This document shows, one piece after another, positions 1 through 6,729 of a stretch of 13,781 bases of DNA. Numbering within the stretch: position 1 is the first letter of the stretch; the number at the start of each line of letters is the position of its first letter. Below the pieces are notes generated by a model. The model made no database searches. It was not told the origin of the DNA and worked only from the letters and a program-made list of their open reading frames with translations. This DNA is from Candidatus Niyogiibacteriota bacterium. GTDB lineage: Bacteria > Patescibacteriota > Minisyncoccia > HO2-45-28. A program made the translations under genes and the position numbers. The stretch lies in assembly GCA_016177385.1 (NCBI GenBank), contig JACOVJ010000006.1, positions 1 through 13,781 on the forward strand. The letters run 5' to 3'.

Positions 1-1
1 C

Positions 2-400
2 GGCGCGTCCGGAGAACTGAAGAAAAAGGCGGAAACGTTGAAAATAGAGAACGACGTGACCTTTGTTACGAATGCCGCGCCGGCGCATCCGTACCTCGCC
101 GCATTCGATATCTTTATTCTTCCATCGCTCGCAAGCGGATCACCCTATGCGCTTCTCGAAGCGGCGCTTGCGAAACTGCCGGTCATTGCAACGGACGTCG
201 GCGGCCATACGGATATCATCCAGCACGGTAAAACCGGCTTTTTGGTTCCTGCAGGCAACACCGGAAAGATCGCGGCAGGGATCGAGCGTTTGATCGCGGA
301 CCCACATCTTACCGAAGGGCTCGGCCTCCAACTTCGCGCCCATGTCATTAAAAATTTCGCGCTTAGCGAATCTCTTGCCAAAACATTCACGCTCTATTAA
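2..400 (+). CDS. Glycosyltransferase family 4, C-terminal part (5' truncated by window)
   Basis: The reading frame is open from the left edge, so the start lies outside the window; about 132 codons are visible. The fragment is the nucleotide-sugar-binding Rossmann half of a GT-B fold enzyme. It begins with the GxGEL-like element GASGELKKKAE and continues with FDIFILPSLASGSPYALLEA, then PVIATDVGGHTDII and GKTGFLVPAGN, the usual order in GT4 (RfaB/WcaL-like) enzymes. Family members normally read EGxPxxLLEA, the EX7E motif; here the first glutamate is a serine (ASGSPYALLEA), while the second is kept. Likely role (inferred): transfer of a sugar from an activated donor during cell-surface glycan synthesis at the cytoplasmic face. 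It precedes the next + gene by 75 nt that contain a promoter, so the two are probably separate units. Confidence 0.87.
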   Translation, partial: GASGELKKKAETLKIENDVTFVTNAAPAHPYLAAFDIFILPSLASGSPYALLEAALAKLPVIATDVGGHTDIIQHGKTGFLVPAGNTGKIAAGIERLIADPHLTEGLGLQLRAHVIKNFALSESLAKTFTLY

Positions 401-404
401 GGGG

Positions 405-433
405 TTGACAAATAAAATTTTATATAGTACCCT
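405..433 (+). promoter_or_regulatory. Candidate promoter for the 149-aa membrane protein gene
   Basis: There is a perfect -35 TTGACA (405-410), an AT-rich 17-bp spacer and TACCCT (428-433) as -10. The predicted start of transcription is near 440, leaving a ~36-nt leader with AAGGAGGG at 465-472 just before the ATG. TATAGT at 423-428 is a better hexamer but gives only a 12-bp spacer. The TTGAnn-17-TAnnnT form recurs at five other places in this window. Confidence 0.65.
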
Positions 434-475
434 GATTTAGACGCAAAGTACTTTCACGAACCGCAAGGAGGGCCG

Positions 476-925
476 ATGAGGATCTTTCTGTTTTTCGCGT
501 GGGTCTGTATTACGGTGATTTTGAATGTCCCTTTGGTCTATGTCTTCGCGAATTCCCCGCCACTTTTTTCGCCGTCACTTGCGATCTGGGGGATGCTCGC
601 CCCCATTCTTCTGTGGCTCTATACGCCCCGAAAACCGCTCGAGGAAATATGGTGTTATCTGTCTCTCTTGTGCTCGATTCTCGGAATGCTCGCGAGTTTT
701 TTCTTTCAGACGATATTCGTCTTAGGCGTCGGCGGCATGAAGCAGATGAATGAAAACGAGGCGTCTCAATTCGTGTACTGGCTATTTTTTGGGTTTTTTA
801 CCGTGCATTTTGCTATGGGTCACCGCACCCTTGAGCATTGGTATCTGCTTAATCATCCGGGCCCGTCCGCGTCCGAACCACCGGAATCCAAATCGCCCAA
901 ATCCAAATCTCCCGAATCCCGCTAA
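476..925 (+). CDS. Small polytopic membrane protein of unknown function, Ser/Pro/Lys tail
   Basis: I do not recognise this 149-aa protein. The start is firmly placed by AAGGAGGG, with 4-5 nt between GGAGG and the ATG. Four hydrophobic stretches are visible, at about residues 2-25, 32-50, 58-85 and 97-115, so it is probably an integral membrane protein with four helices. HFAMGHRTLEHWYLLNHPG follows the last helix and carries several histidines, but no known metal motif. The tail (residues 129-149) is low-complexity, rich in Ser, Pro, Lys and Glu. Its DNA is built from short degenerate repeats of AATCC/AAATC, the last of which forms the left arm of the transcription terminator. It has its own promoter and terminator, so it appears monocistronic, and it converges on the lamin-tail gene. 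No function can be assigned. Confidence 0.8.
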   Translation: MRIFLFFAWVCITVILNVPLVYVFANSPPLFSPSLAIWGMLAPILLWLYTPRKPLEEIWCYLSLLCSILGMLASFFFQTIFVLGVGGMKQMNENEASQFVYWLFFGFFTVHFAMGHRTLEHWYLLNHPGPSASEPPESKSPKSKSPESR

Positions 926-944
926 TCTGCGGGATTTTCTTTTT
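915..944 (+). terminator. Rho-independent terminator overlapping the stop codon of the 149-aa gene
   Basis: A perfect 8-bp stem AATCCCGC (915-922) / GCGGGATT (929-936) encloses a 6-nt loop TAATCT, followed by TTCTTTTT. The TAA stop codon (923-925) is in the loop, so a terminating ribosome would cover the hairpin. Confidence 0.85.
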
Positions 945-957
945 ATCCCCCCAATAA

Positions 958-1031
958 CCCCGAGGGGAGTCCTTTGGGTGCATAAGCTGTGGATAAGTGC
1001 GAGTTATCCACCCCGAGGACTCCCCTCGGGG
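958..1031. repeat. Nested inverted repeat between convergent genes
   Basis: Arms of 23 nt (958-980 and 1009-1031) match at 21 of 23 positions, with both mismatches adjacent. The 28-nt loop contains a second perfect inverted repeat, GTGGATAA (989-996) / TTATCCAC (1004-1011). The right arm can also fold on its own as CACCCCGAGG (1009-1018) / CCTCGGGGTG (1024-1033). It fills the gap between the convergent 149-aa gene and the lamin-tail gene, 12 nt past the stop codon of the latter. Confidence 0.85.
988..1012. promoter_or_regulatory. Two opposed DnaA-box-like 9-mers
   Basis: TGTGGATAA (988-996) is the exact reverse complement of the classical DnaA box TTATCCACA. TTATCCACC (1004-1012) matches it at 8 of 9 positions in the opposite orientation, 7 nt away. 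What is seen is the sequence match; DnaA binding is inference. There is no dnaA gene, AT-rich unwinding element or box cluster beside it, and the flanking genes converge, so an origin is unlikely. Confidence 0.35.
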
Positions 1032-1044
1032 TGTCGGGGTTTTT
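1009..1044 (+). terminator. Possible backup terminator, + strand
   Basis: A 10-bp perfect stem with a 5-nt loop (1009-1033) is followed after TCGGGG by TTTTT (1040-1044). The six extra nucleotides between stem and T-run make it a poor canonical terminator. It would stop + strand transcription before it enters the lamin-tail gene antisense. Confidence 0.35.
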
Positions 1045-2479
1045 ACAAAATGCCGCGAAAGCGGAGAATCATATAGCCGGCGGCACCGGCAATACCGATC
1101 CCGAGCGCGGCCGCGATCCACAAAACCGAATTCCAAGGAAATGAGCGCCCCTCGTCGTCGGCCATCCGGACCGCGGCTGTTTCTTTTACGGGCTCGCCGG
1201 CCGGCGCAGTCGTCTGCGTCTGAATTTTTGAGTTGACGGCGCTCGGCGACCGGAATACGAAGCGATCGCTTCCGGGGCTTTCCATGCCGATCTTAACGAT
1301 GCCATCGCGCTCGTGAAAACTTTCATCGGACTTGAGTGCGCCCGCGTAAGAAAATTCATGCGCAGGAGAACCGTTCGGATACAAAAGATACGCCATCCCG
1401 GATAACGGAAAATCCATATTCATAAGGTCACTCGAAATGATGAGTCGCGCGCCCGTGCGAATCTCGGTATGCGCGGGCACGGAATAGGTGAATTGCCCGT
1501 TCGAGATCCCCCATCCGGAAATATCGAGCGCGTAGGCGGACGTATTCGCAATTTCGATCCAGCCGCCATCGGCAGGCTTCAACTCGGAGATCAACAGACT
1601 GTTCGCCATCACGCGCGCTGTTAGGCGATCCGTCATGGAAGTCGCGCCAAAAGCCACGGAAAGAAAAACCGTGTAATCGCCCGGGAAACGATAGCTGTGA
1701 AAAACCGACGCGCCGCGTGCGGTCGCACCATCGCCAAAGCTCCACAAAAAATCCGCGCCCGCGACCGGAGAACCCGCGCCATCATACAAGATCCCATCGA
1801 ACCGAATCGAAGCGCCAACAACAACCGCGCGATCGTCTCCCGCATCCACCGACATCCGCGGCGCGTTGTCTGGCGGCATACTTACCGCGGATGGCGTGTT
1901 CGGAGATTGAACGTCCTCCCCGTGTTCGTTCCCTCCTGCGTTCGCCGTTTTTGGCGTGCCAGCGGCCGTAAGCCAATTCGAACCCAAACGCTGCATGGTT
2001 TCTTTGGTCGTTTTGTCGCCTGCCGGCCATCCGCCGGATGCATCCACACGGTCGATCTCGGCGCCGGATACGTTTTTCAAAAACAAAATTTCCCCGTCAT
2101 TCGAAAGTCCGTTCCCGAATGCCGCGATCAGATCCGCGGATATATTCGGAACGGTCGAGTCATCGGTTCGTTCGATCAAAAAATACCCGCCGGCGCCGAT
2201 CGCGCCGGAAAGCGCAACATTCATTCCTCCGTCCGCCGTTCCAAGCGCCCACCCGCTTAAATTCTCGGCCGAATCCGAATACGGCTCGACCCATTCGTCG
2301 CTTGCGGAATTTGCGGTCCCCATCCATGCGACCTCGTTGATGCGGACCGCGGCGGACACGAGCGCAGGAACCGCCATCAAAACGAAAATCAGGGCGTATT
2401 TCACCCCGTTAGAAGTCCCGCGTGCCGCAAGCGGCAGCCGGGCAGAAATCGAAGATTTCTTACTTCTAACGGGGTTCAT
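1043..2479 (-). CDS. Secreted, C-terminally anchored lamin-tail-domain / PKD surface protein
   Basis: The protein has 478 aa from the ATG at 2479. That start is chosen because a promoter ends 7 nt before it; the frame stays open to 2566, but the extra codons run through the promoter and a palindrome. Residues 2-26 are encoded by an inserted inverted-repeat element. After them comes a signal sequence, KYALIFVLMAVPALVSA, with cleavage likely before AVRINEV. Domain 1 (about 46-182) is a lamin-tail domain with INEVAWMGT, DEWVEPY and LSGWALG, ending in the usual TPxxAN-like run. A PKD domain (about 211-292) shows WSFGDGATARG and GDYTVFLSV. A second lamin-tail domain follows (about 295-381: LLISELKPADGGWIEIAN, LDISGWGI). 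A transmembrane helix near 450-472 and a basic end (RFRGIL) anchor it. Likely role (inferred): extracellular adhesion or envelope protein. It appears monocistronic. Confidence 0.85.
   Translation of the reverse strand: MNPVRSKKSSISARLPLAARGTSNGVKYALIFVLMAVPALVSAAVRINEVAWMGTANSASDEWVEPYSDSAENLSGWALGTADGGMNVALSGAIGAGGYFLIERTDDSTVPNISADLIAAFGNGLSNDGEILFLKNVSGAEIDRVDASGGWPAGDKTTKETMQRLGSNWLTAAGTPKTANAGGNEHGEDVQSPNTPSAVSMPPDNAPRMSVDAGDDRAVVVGASIRFDGILYDGAGSPVAGADFLWSFGDGATARGASVFHSYRFPGDYTVFLSVAFGATSMTDRLTARVMANSLLISELKPADGGWIEIANTSAYALDISGWGISNGQFTYSVPAHTEIRTGARLIISSDLMNMDFPLSGMAYLLYPNGSPAHEFSYAGALKSDESFHERDGIVKIGMESPGSDRFVFRSPSAVNSKIQTQTTAPAGEPVKETAAVRMADDEGRSFPWNSVLWIAAALGIGIAGAAGYMILRFRGIL
2402..2476. 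repeat. 75-bp inverted-repeat element inserted in frame after the lamin-tail start codon
   Basis: The termini are a perfect 14-bp inverted repeat, ACCCCGTTAGAAGT (2403-2416) / ACTTCTAACGGGGT (2462-2475). Inside are two further hairpins: CCCG-CG-TGCCGC-AA-GCGGCA-GC-CGGG (2417-2442), and AGAAATC-GAA-GATTTCT (2444-2460), a perfect 7-bp stem with a GAA triloop. The whole folds as a three-way junction. Deleting 2402-2476 joins ATG to AAATACGCC and gives MKYALIFVLMAVPALVSA, a textbook signal peptide. The element therefore adds exactly 25 codons without breaking the frame. No transposase is nearby. Confidence 0.85.
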
Positions 2480-2486
2480 TGCCCTG

Positions 2487-2514
2487 ATTGTAGCGAAGCC
2501 CTCAAGAAGGTCAA
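2487..2514 (-). promoter_or_regulatory. Candidate promoter of the lamin-tail gene, leaderless
   Basis: On the - strand, TTGACC (2514-2509), a 16-bp spacer and TACAAT (2492-2487) are followed by CAGGGCA and then ATG. The expected transcription start is at or one base before the A of the start codon. No Shine-Dalgarno sequence is present, consistent with a leaderless mRNA. Confidence 0.65.
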
Positions 2515-2524
2515 AACGCCCTAC

Positions 2525-2558
2525 CCATCCAAAATATGCTATAGCATATTTTGGATGG
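2525..2558. repeat. Perfect 34-bp palindrome, core ATATGCTATAGCATAT
   Basis: Left arm CCATCCAAAATATGCTA (2525-2541) is the exact reverse complement of 2542-2558, with no loop. It lies 22 nt after the stop codon of the second ATPase gene and 10 bp upstream of the -35 of the lamin-tail promoter. The central 16 bp are identical to the centre of the palindrome at 10968-11005. No T-run follows on either strand, so it is not a canonical terminator. Confidence 0.9.
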
Positions 2559-2579
2559 AAAAACACGATGATAAAGACG

Positions 2580-4574
2580 TTAAAACTTGATGCTATCCCC
2601 GGGTTTGAGTGTTTTGGCCTCGGGTTTTTCCGGTCCCGTAGGCATTTCCACCGGAGGCGCCGCCGGTTCTGCCGGTTTTTGCTCCGATGGAGCCGTTTCT
2701 CGCTCTTTCAGGGTTTCCTCGATCATGTGCCGGAGATCTCCCAATGCCGGCTCCTTTTTTTCTTCCGGTTCGCGACGCGCTTTTGCCCTCAACTCGGAAA
2801 GTGACAATGCGCGCTTGGGCGCTATCGGTCGCGTTACCAGTGCTCCCTCACGAATATGCGGCACGCGTCCTGTAGGTATTCCAGGACGCCGTTCGGCCTG
2901 ACGGTGCGGCTCTACTGAACGCCGTTCCGAAGCCCCGGTTCTTTTAGGCGTTTCTGGCGGACGAACAGCAGACGGATGGGCAGGCGCACCCCCCTTCCGC
3001 GCCCGCCCCTCAAATTCAATTCCGAATTCTTCGAGCCCCCCCTCGAATTGCTCTCGTCCGCCTTCGGGCGGCAACGGCCGCATGGGCCGCAATTCGCCGG
3101 CTTCGATCTTTTTTAAACAATCCGAACAATACACAGGCCGGCGGCCGTCGGGTTTGAACGGAAGCTGGGTCGCTTTGCCGCAGATCCAGCAGGTCGCATC
3201 GAATTTCTCCCCCGTACCGCGCGCGCCCGCAGGCGCGCCGAACGCACCCGCGGCCGCAAAACCTCTCGCGACTTCCGGCAACGATGTGCTCCATTGGCGG
3301 ATCTCCTCCTCCACTTGAGCGATTGCTCGCGCATACTGGCTGCGTGAGGCCTCAATGATGCGCTCCCGATCCGCCATTTTGGCATTGGTCGCGATCGGCG
3401 GAATGGTGGTCGCGGAAAACGGCCTCGACGTGACGCCGTTGACCATCAATTTCAAATAAATATTGTAGTTCGGCAGGCCCACGAGGTCCGCGGGCAAAAA
3501 TTCCGGCTCGAATTCCTTTTCTAAAAACTCGGCATCCGCCGCTCCCACGCGAAATACGATCATGGTTCCCACGTTGCCGAATACCGCATCGCGAACCTTC
3601 GTATTTAATTGCTCCACCAGCTGGCCGACGTATTGGTGCGCAATGATAAGATTCAGGCGGTATTTGCGGGCTTCCGACAAAATGGATGCAAAGGACTCGG
3701 TCGCGAAATTCTGGAACTCGTCCACATACAAGTAAAAATCCGGACGGTCTTCTTCGTTCGGGATGCGGACGCGCTCCATCGAGGCCAATTGGATCTTCGT
3801 GATGAGCATCGCTCCCAAGAGCGAGGAGTTTTCTTCGCCGATCCGTCCCTTGGAAATGTTCATCAAAAGGATCTTTCGGTTGTTCATCAATTCGTATACA
3901 TCAAAACTGGATTTTGTCTGCCCGACGATATTGCGGATGAGCGAGGTCGAAAGAAATTGACCCACTTTGTTTTGAATAGGAACGATCGCTTCGTTGCGGA
4001 ATCGCGGCTCCCACGCTTCGAACTCGTTGAGCCAGAACGCTTTGACCACGGGATCGGAAACATTCGCGAGAACCCGCTGGCGATATTCGCGGTCGGTCAG
4101 GATCCGCTGAACCCCCAAGAGCGTCGTCCCCGGCATTTCGATCAGCGCCAAAATACAATTCTGCAGAATGTATTCCATACGCGCCGACCAAACATTGGCC
4201 CAAATCTTGGTAAAAATACCAATGAGTCCCTGCGCGATCAGGTGCTTGTATTTGGGATCCGGCACCTCGAGTACATTGAATCCCAAGGGGAAATCGGTAT
4301 CGGCCGGATTGAAATAGATCACGTCGCTCCTGCGCGATTCCGGGACCTTGGCAAGAAGTTCCTCGACCAGTTCGCCATGTGGGTCCACGACGCAGACCCC
4401 TTGCCCGGAATAGATATCCTGGATCGCCATGTTTTTGATCATGTTCGTCTTGCCCGTGCCGGTCTTTCCCACCACATAGGTATGCTGACGACGATCCGCT
4501 GTTTTGATGCCGAAGATCTTTTCCTGTCCGCGAAAATTGGTCTTTGCGAAATAATTGGTGCTTACATCGGCCAT
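2580..4574 (-). CDS. VirD4/HerA-like P-loop ATPase with zinc ribbon and Pro-rich tail
   Basis: This 664-aa protein belongs to the FtsK/HerA superfamily, in the branch of type IV secretion DNA-transfer ATPases (VirD4/TraD-like). Walker A is GKTGTGKT (36-43). A VVDPHGEL strand follows at 62-69, Walker B is YLYVDEF (281-287), and IAHQY (311-315) fits the sensor position. Residues 460-490 form a CxxC...CxxC zinc ribbon (C462, C465, C483, C486). The tail (about 500-664) is rich in Pro, Glu, Lys and Arg, probably disordered, and ends KPGDSIKF. No transmembrane helix is visible, so membrane attachment would come from its partners. It lies 18 nt after its paralogue; the Shine-Dalgarno is weak, so coupling is likely. 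Function inferred: ATP-driven movement of DNA or protein through an envelope complex. No relaxase is in view, so conjugation is not demonstrated. Confidence 0.88.
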   Translation of the reverse strand: MADVSTNYFAKTNFRGQEKIFGIKTADRRQHTYVVGKTGTGKTNMIKNMAIQDIYSGQGVCVVDPHGELVEELLAKVPESRRSDVIYFNPADTDFPLGFNVLEVPDPKYKHLIAQGLIGIFTKIWANVWSARMEYILQNCILALIEMPGTTLLGVQRILTDREYRQRVLANVSDPVVKAFWLNEFEAWEPRFRNEAIVPIQNKVGQFLSTSLIRNIVGQTKSSFDVYELMNNRKILLMNISKGRIGEENSSLLGAMLITKIQLASMERVRIPNEEDRPDFYLYVDEFQNFATESFASILSEARKYRLNLIIAHQYVGQLVEQLNTKVRDAVFGNVGTMIVFRVGAADAEFLEKEFEPEFLPADLVGLPNYNIYLKLMVNGVTSRPFSATTIPPIATNAKMADRERIIEASRSQYARAIAQVEEEIRQWSTSLPEVARGFAAAGAFGAPAGARGTGEKFDATCWICGKATQLPFKPDGRRPVYCSDCLKKIEAGELRPMRPLPPEGGREQFEGGLEEFGIEFEGRARKGGAPAHPSAVRPPETPKRTGASERRSVEPHRQAERRPGIPTGRVPHIREGALVTRPIAPKRALSLSELRAKARREPEEKKEPALGDLRHMIEETLKERETAPSEQKPAEPAAPPVEMPTGPEKPEAKTLKPGDSIKF

Positions 4575-4592
4575 GGATTTATCTTACCGTAT

Positions 4593-6047
4593 TTATAAAA
4601 GCGGTTCGGGGTGTTCGCTGCCGCCCGACTCCGAAGCCGGCATCTCCGCCTCCGGCGCCGCACTCTCCGGAGCCAGCCCCAATAACTCTGCTTCTTCGTC
4701 AGCAATACGCTTTTTCGCTTCCTCCTGCGTGAGCGCGTATGTCGCATGATTATATTCTAAAATCCGGTCTTTGAAAGATTCGTGCTCCGGCGGCAGGATC
4801 TTCAGGGTCTCGGCGGAAAACGGATCGGAGGTATCCCCGTCGATCGTCATTTTGATATAGAACTGCTGCATACCGAGATTGACCATGTCTTTTGCTTTGA
4901 CCACGGGCGTCATCTCCGCTTCCAAATGCGCCGCATCGTCGCCGCCGACGCGGAAAACAATGATCGTCCCGACATTGCCGAGCACGGTCGCGCGCACCTG
5001 TGCCAACAGCTGTGCCATGTATTGGTGCGCGACGACCAAAGCGAGCCCGTATTTGCGCGATTCGGAAAATAAACTCTCAAAGGTCGTGGTCACCAGGTTA
5101 TGGAACTCGTCCACATACAGATAAAAATCCTCGCGCGCTTCTTCGGGCATCGCGGCCCGGGCCATGCCGGCCTGCTTCAGCTTCGTGATGAACATGGAGC
5201 CGAAAAAGCTCGAGTTTTCCTCCCCCAGCTTTCCTTTGGAGAGCGAGATGAGCAGGATTTTTTTCTCGTTCATGATCCGCTCAAGGTCTACCTTGTTTTC
5301 GCGCTGGCCGAAAATATGGCGTAAATAGGGGTTCGACAGGAACTGGCCGAGTTTGTTGACCAGCGGAATGATCGCTTCGGTGTCGAATTTTTCCGACCAG
5401 TCGGCGAATTCAATGGCCCAGAACCGCCGCACCATTTCATCCTCGATATACTCAATGACCTTTTGACGGTATTTGCGGTCCGTCAGCATCGAGATCATGC
5501 CGCGCATGGTCGAGAAAGGAAAATCCAAAAGCGCCAAGAGCGTGAAGCGCAATACGTGTTCAAGGCGCGCCGACCAATTGGCGCCGAACTGACGCGCCAT
5601 CACTTCGATCAATCCCTGCGCCACTTGATGTTTCAATTCCTGATGAACGTTCCGGAGCGGATTGAATGACACGGGCCATGCGGTGTCGGACGGATCGATC
5701 ACCACGGTATCCTCGACGCGCTCCTCCGGAATGAATTTCAGGATTTCCTCGATCAGGTCCCCGTGCGGATCGATGACGCAGACGCCATGCCCGCGTCCGA
5801 TGTCCTGACGGATCATCAATTCCAACAGTTTCGATTTGCCGACGCCCGATTTGCCGACCACATACATGTGGCGCCGGCGATCGCGGCGTTTGATCCCGAA
5901 AATGAACCGTTTTTCCTCAAGCGCCGCGACATAATTCGTGCGGCCAAAAAAAACAATATCCCGCGGATCCGCCTGTTTATAGATCGGGAGTTCCGGAGGC
6001 GGAGGAGCAAGCTTGATGATTTGAACGCGTCCTTCTCGTGCAAGCAT
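4593..6047 (-). CDS. VirD4/HerA-like P-loop ATPase, paralogue of the next gene
   Basis: This 484-aa protein is homologous over its core to the 664-aa ATPase that follows. Walker A is GKSGVGKS (65-72), VIDPHGDL is at 91-98, Walker B YLYVDEF at 309-315 and AHQY at 340-343. Shared stretches such as ILTDREYRQ/MLTDRKYRQ, KLGEENSS/RIGEENSS and GNVGTxIVFRVG show a tandem duplication that has since diverged widely. It has an N-terminal extension of about 30 residues with a PPPPELP run. It lacks the zinc ribbon and long tail, and has only a short acidic C-terminus (about 445-484). The ATG is 3 nt after the stop of the upstream gene, without a clear ribosome site, which suggests translational coupling. 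The two ATPases may form a mixed ring or act on different substrates; this is inference. Confidence 0.88.
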   Translation of the reverse strand: MLAREGRVQIIKLAPPPPELPIYKQADPRDIVFFGRTNYVAALEEKRFIFGIKRRDRRRHMYVVGKSGVGKSKLLELMIRQDIGRGHGVCVIDPHGDLIEEILKFIPEERVEDTVVIDPSDTAWPVSFNPLRNVHQELKHQVAQGLIEVMARQFGANWSARLEHVLRFTLLALLDFPFSTMRGMISMLTDRKYRQKVIEYIEDEMVRRFWAIEFADWSEKFDTEAIIPLVNKLGQFLSNPYLRHIFGQRENKVDLERIMNEKKILLISLSKGKLGEENSSFFGSMFITKLKQAGMARAAMPEEAREDFYLYVDEFHNLVTTTFESLFSESRKYGLALVVAHQYMAQLLAQVRATVLGNVGTIIVFRVGGDDAAHLEAEMTPVVKAKDMVNLGMQQFYIKMTIDGDTSDPFSAETLKILPPEHESFKDRILEYNHATYALTQEEAKKRIADEEAELLGLAPESAAPEAEMPASESGGSEHPEPLL

Positions 6048-6050
6048 ACG

Positions 6051-6626
6051 TTATAGAGCGTCGAGCTCTTGGAGCGCTTTTTTATAGGCGGCAAGCGCGC
6101 GCGTCACTTCGTCCTGCGCGGGCACGAATCCCGGCTCGTGCGCGATACGGTTGCGAAGCGCATGCGCTTCCCAGACATCATTGATATTGGAGATCTCGTC
6201 CGGCGCCAACGAACGCAGGCGCTCCGCGATATTCTTGCCCACGATACCGATCCGGCCGAGCGTGTGCTCAAGCAACACATCGGCCTCAATGATCGCGAGC
6301 GAAAAACCGGCCGCACCCCCCTCGACCCGCCGCACGATCTCGGCCCATTTTTTCTGCGTCATGGCTTTTTGCGTATCTTCTAATGCGTAACGCTGGCGCG
6401 GGGCGCGGTATGCCTGAAATCCGGCGCGGACCCGCCATCGCATCCGGAACGGCCAGACCTGAAACAAGAGGTAAATGAAAAATCCGAGAAGCGCAAGGAT
6501 CAGGATGATGCCGACCCAGCGCGCGCCACCATACAGTCCGACCCAGAAATTCGGATTCAACAAAAAATCAAACGGGCCCAGAAATCGCGCGAATATGGAA
6601 AAATCAAATGCAGAAGTAGGCTGCAT
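6051..6626 (-). CDS. Membrane-anchored helical protein with an Rx4H (HEPN-like) motif
   Basis: The protein is 191 aa long. One strong transmembrane helix lies at about 36-57, preceded by an aromatic-rich N-terminus and followed by basic RMRWRVR, so the C-terminal domain should be cytoplasmic. That domain is almost entirely helical and contains HALRNRIAHEPG, in which R158 and H163 form Rx4H in the sequence context (LRN.IAH) typical of HEPN domains. HEPN domains include RNases but also non-catalytic partners, and I cannot tell which applies. It sits between the 442-aa membrane protein and the two ATPases, with 3 nt to the next start, so it is probably a subunit or regulator of that complex. It has no Shine-Dalgarno; CCTATAGATATTCGT precedes the ATG and could hold an internal -10 (TATAGA). 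Confidence 0.75.
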   Translation of the reverse strand: MQPTSAFDFSIFARFLGPFDFLLNPNFWVGLYGGARWVGIILILALLGFFIYLLFQVWPFRMRWRVRAGFQAYRAPRQRYALEDTQKAMTQKKWAEIVRRVEGGAAGFSLAIIEADVLLEHTLGRIGIVGKNIAERLRSLAPDEISNINDVWEAHALRNRIAHEPGFVPAQDEVTRALAAYKKALQELDAL

Positions 6627-6696
6627 ACGAATATCTATAGGATATCATCGGATCACTCTTTCTCCGAGGCCGCCTGCCCTGACGGCACAGGGGCCT

Positions 6697-6729
6697 GCCC
6701 CGTAGAATCACAAAGTGGCTCTACGGGGC
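6697..6729. repeat. Hairpin straddling a stop codon
   Basis: GCCCCGTAGA (6697-6706) pairs perfectly with TCTACGGGGC (6720-6729) across a 13-nt loop. The TAG stop of the 442-aa gene (6721-6723) is inside the stem. An 11-bp direct repeat GGGGCCTGCCC occurs at 6690-6700 and 6725-6735. There is no T-run, so read-through into the 191-aa gene is expected. The rest of the 94-nt intergenic stretch shows nothing clear. Confidence 0.6.

Noticed and set aside
958..1031. Chromosomal replication origin
   Set aside because: Only two DnaA-like boxes, convergent genes, GC-rich surroundings and no dnaA, dnaN or unwinding element nearby.
2480..2566. Alternative upstream start giving 29 more residues on the lamin-tail protein
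   Set aside because: The codons run through the 34-bp palindrome and the promoter, and would place a signal peptide far from the N-terminus with no ribosome site.
1956..2804. + strand open frame of 282 codons spanning two genes and the 34-bp palindrome
   Set aside because: It crosses a promoter, a palindrome and the antisense of two well-supported genes; no ribosome site or recognisable domain.
3609..4598. Long open frame on the + strand (329 codons) opposite the second ATPase gene
   Set aside because: It is fully antisense to a gene with Walker A/B and zinc-ribbon motifs, and its translation is rich in His, Arg and Asp without domains, the usual shadow of a GC-rich coding strand.
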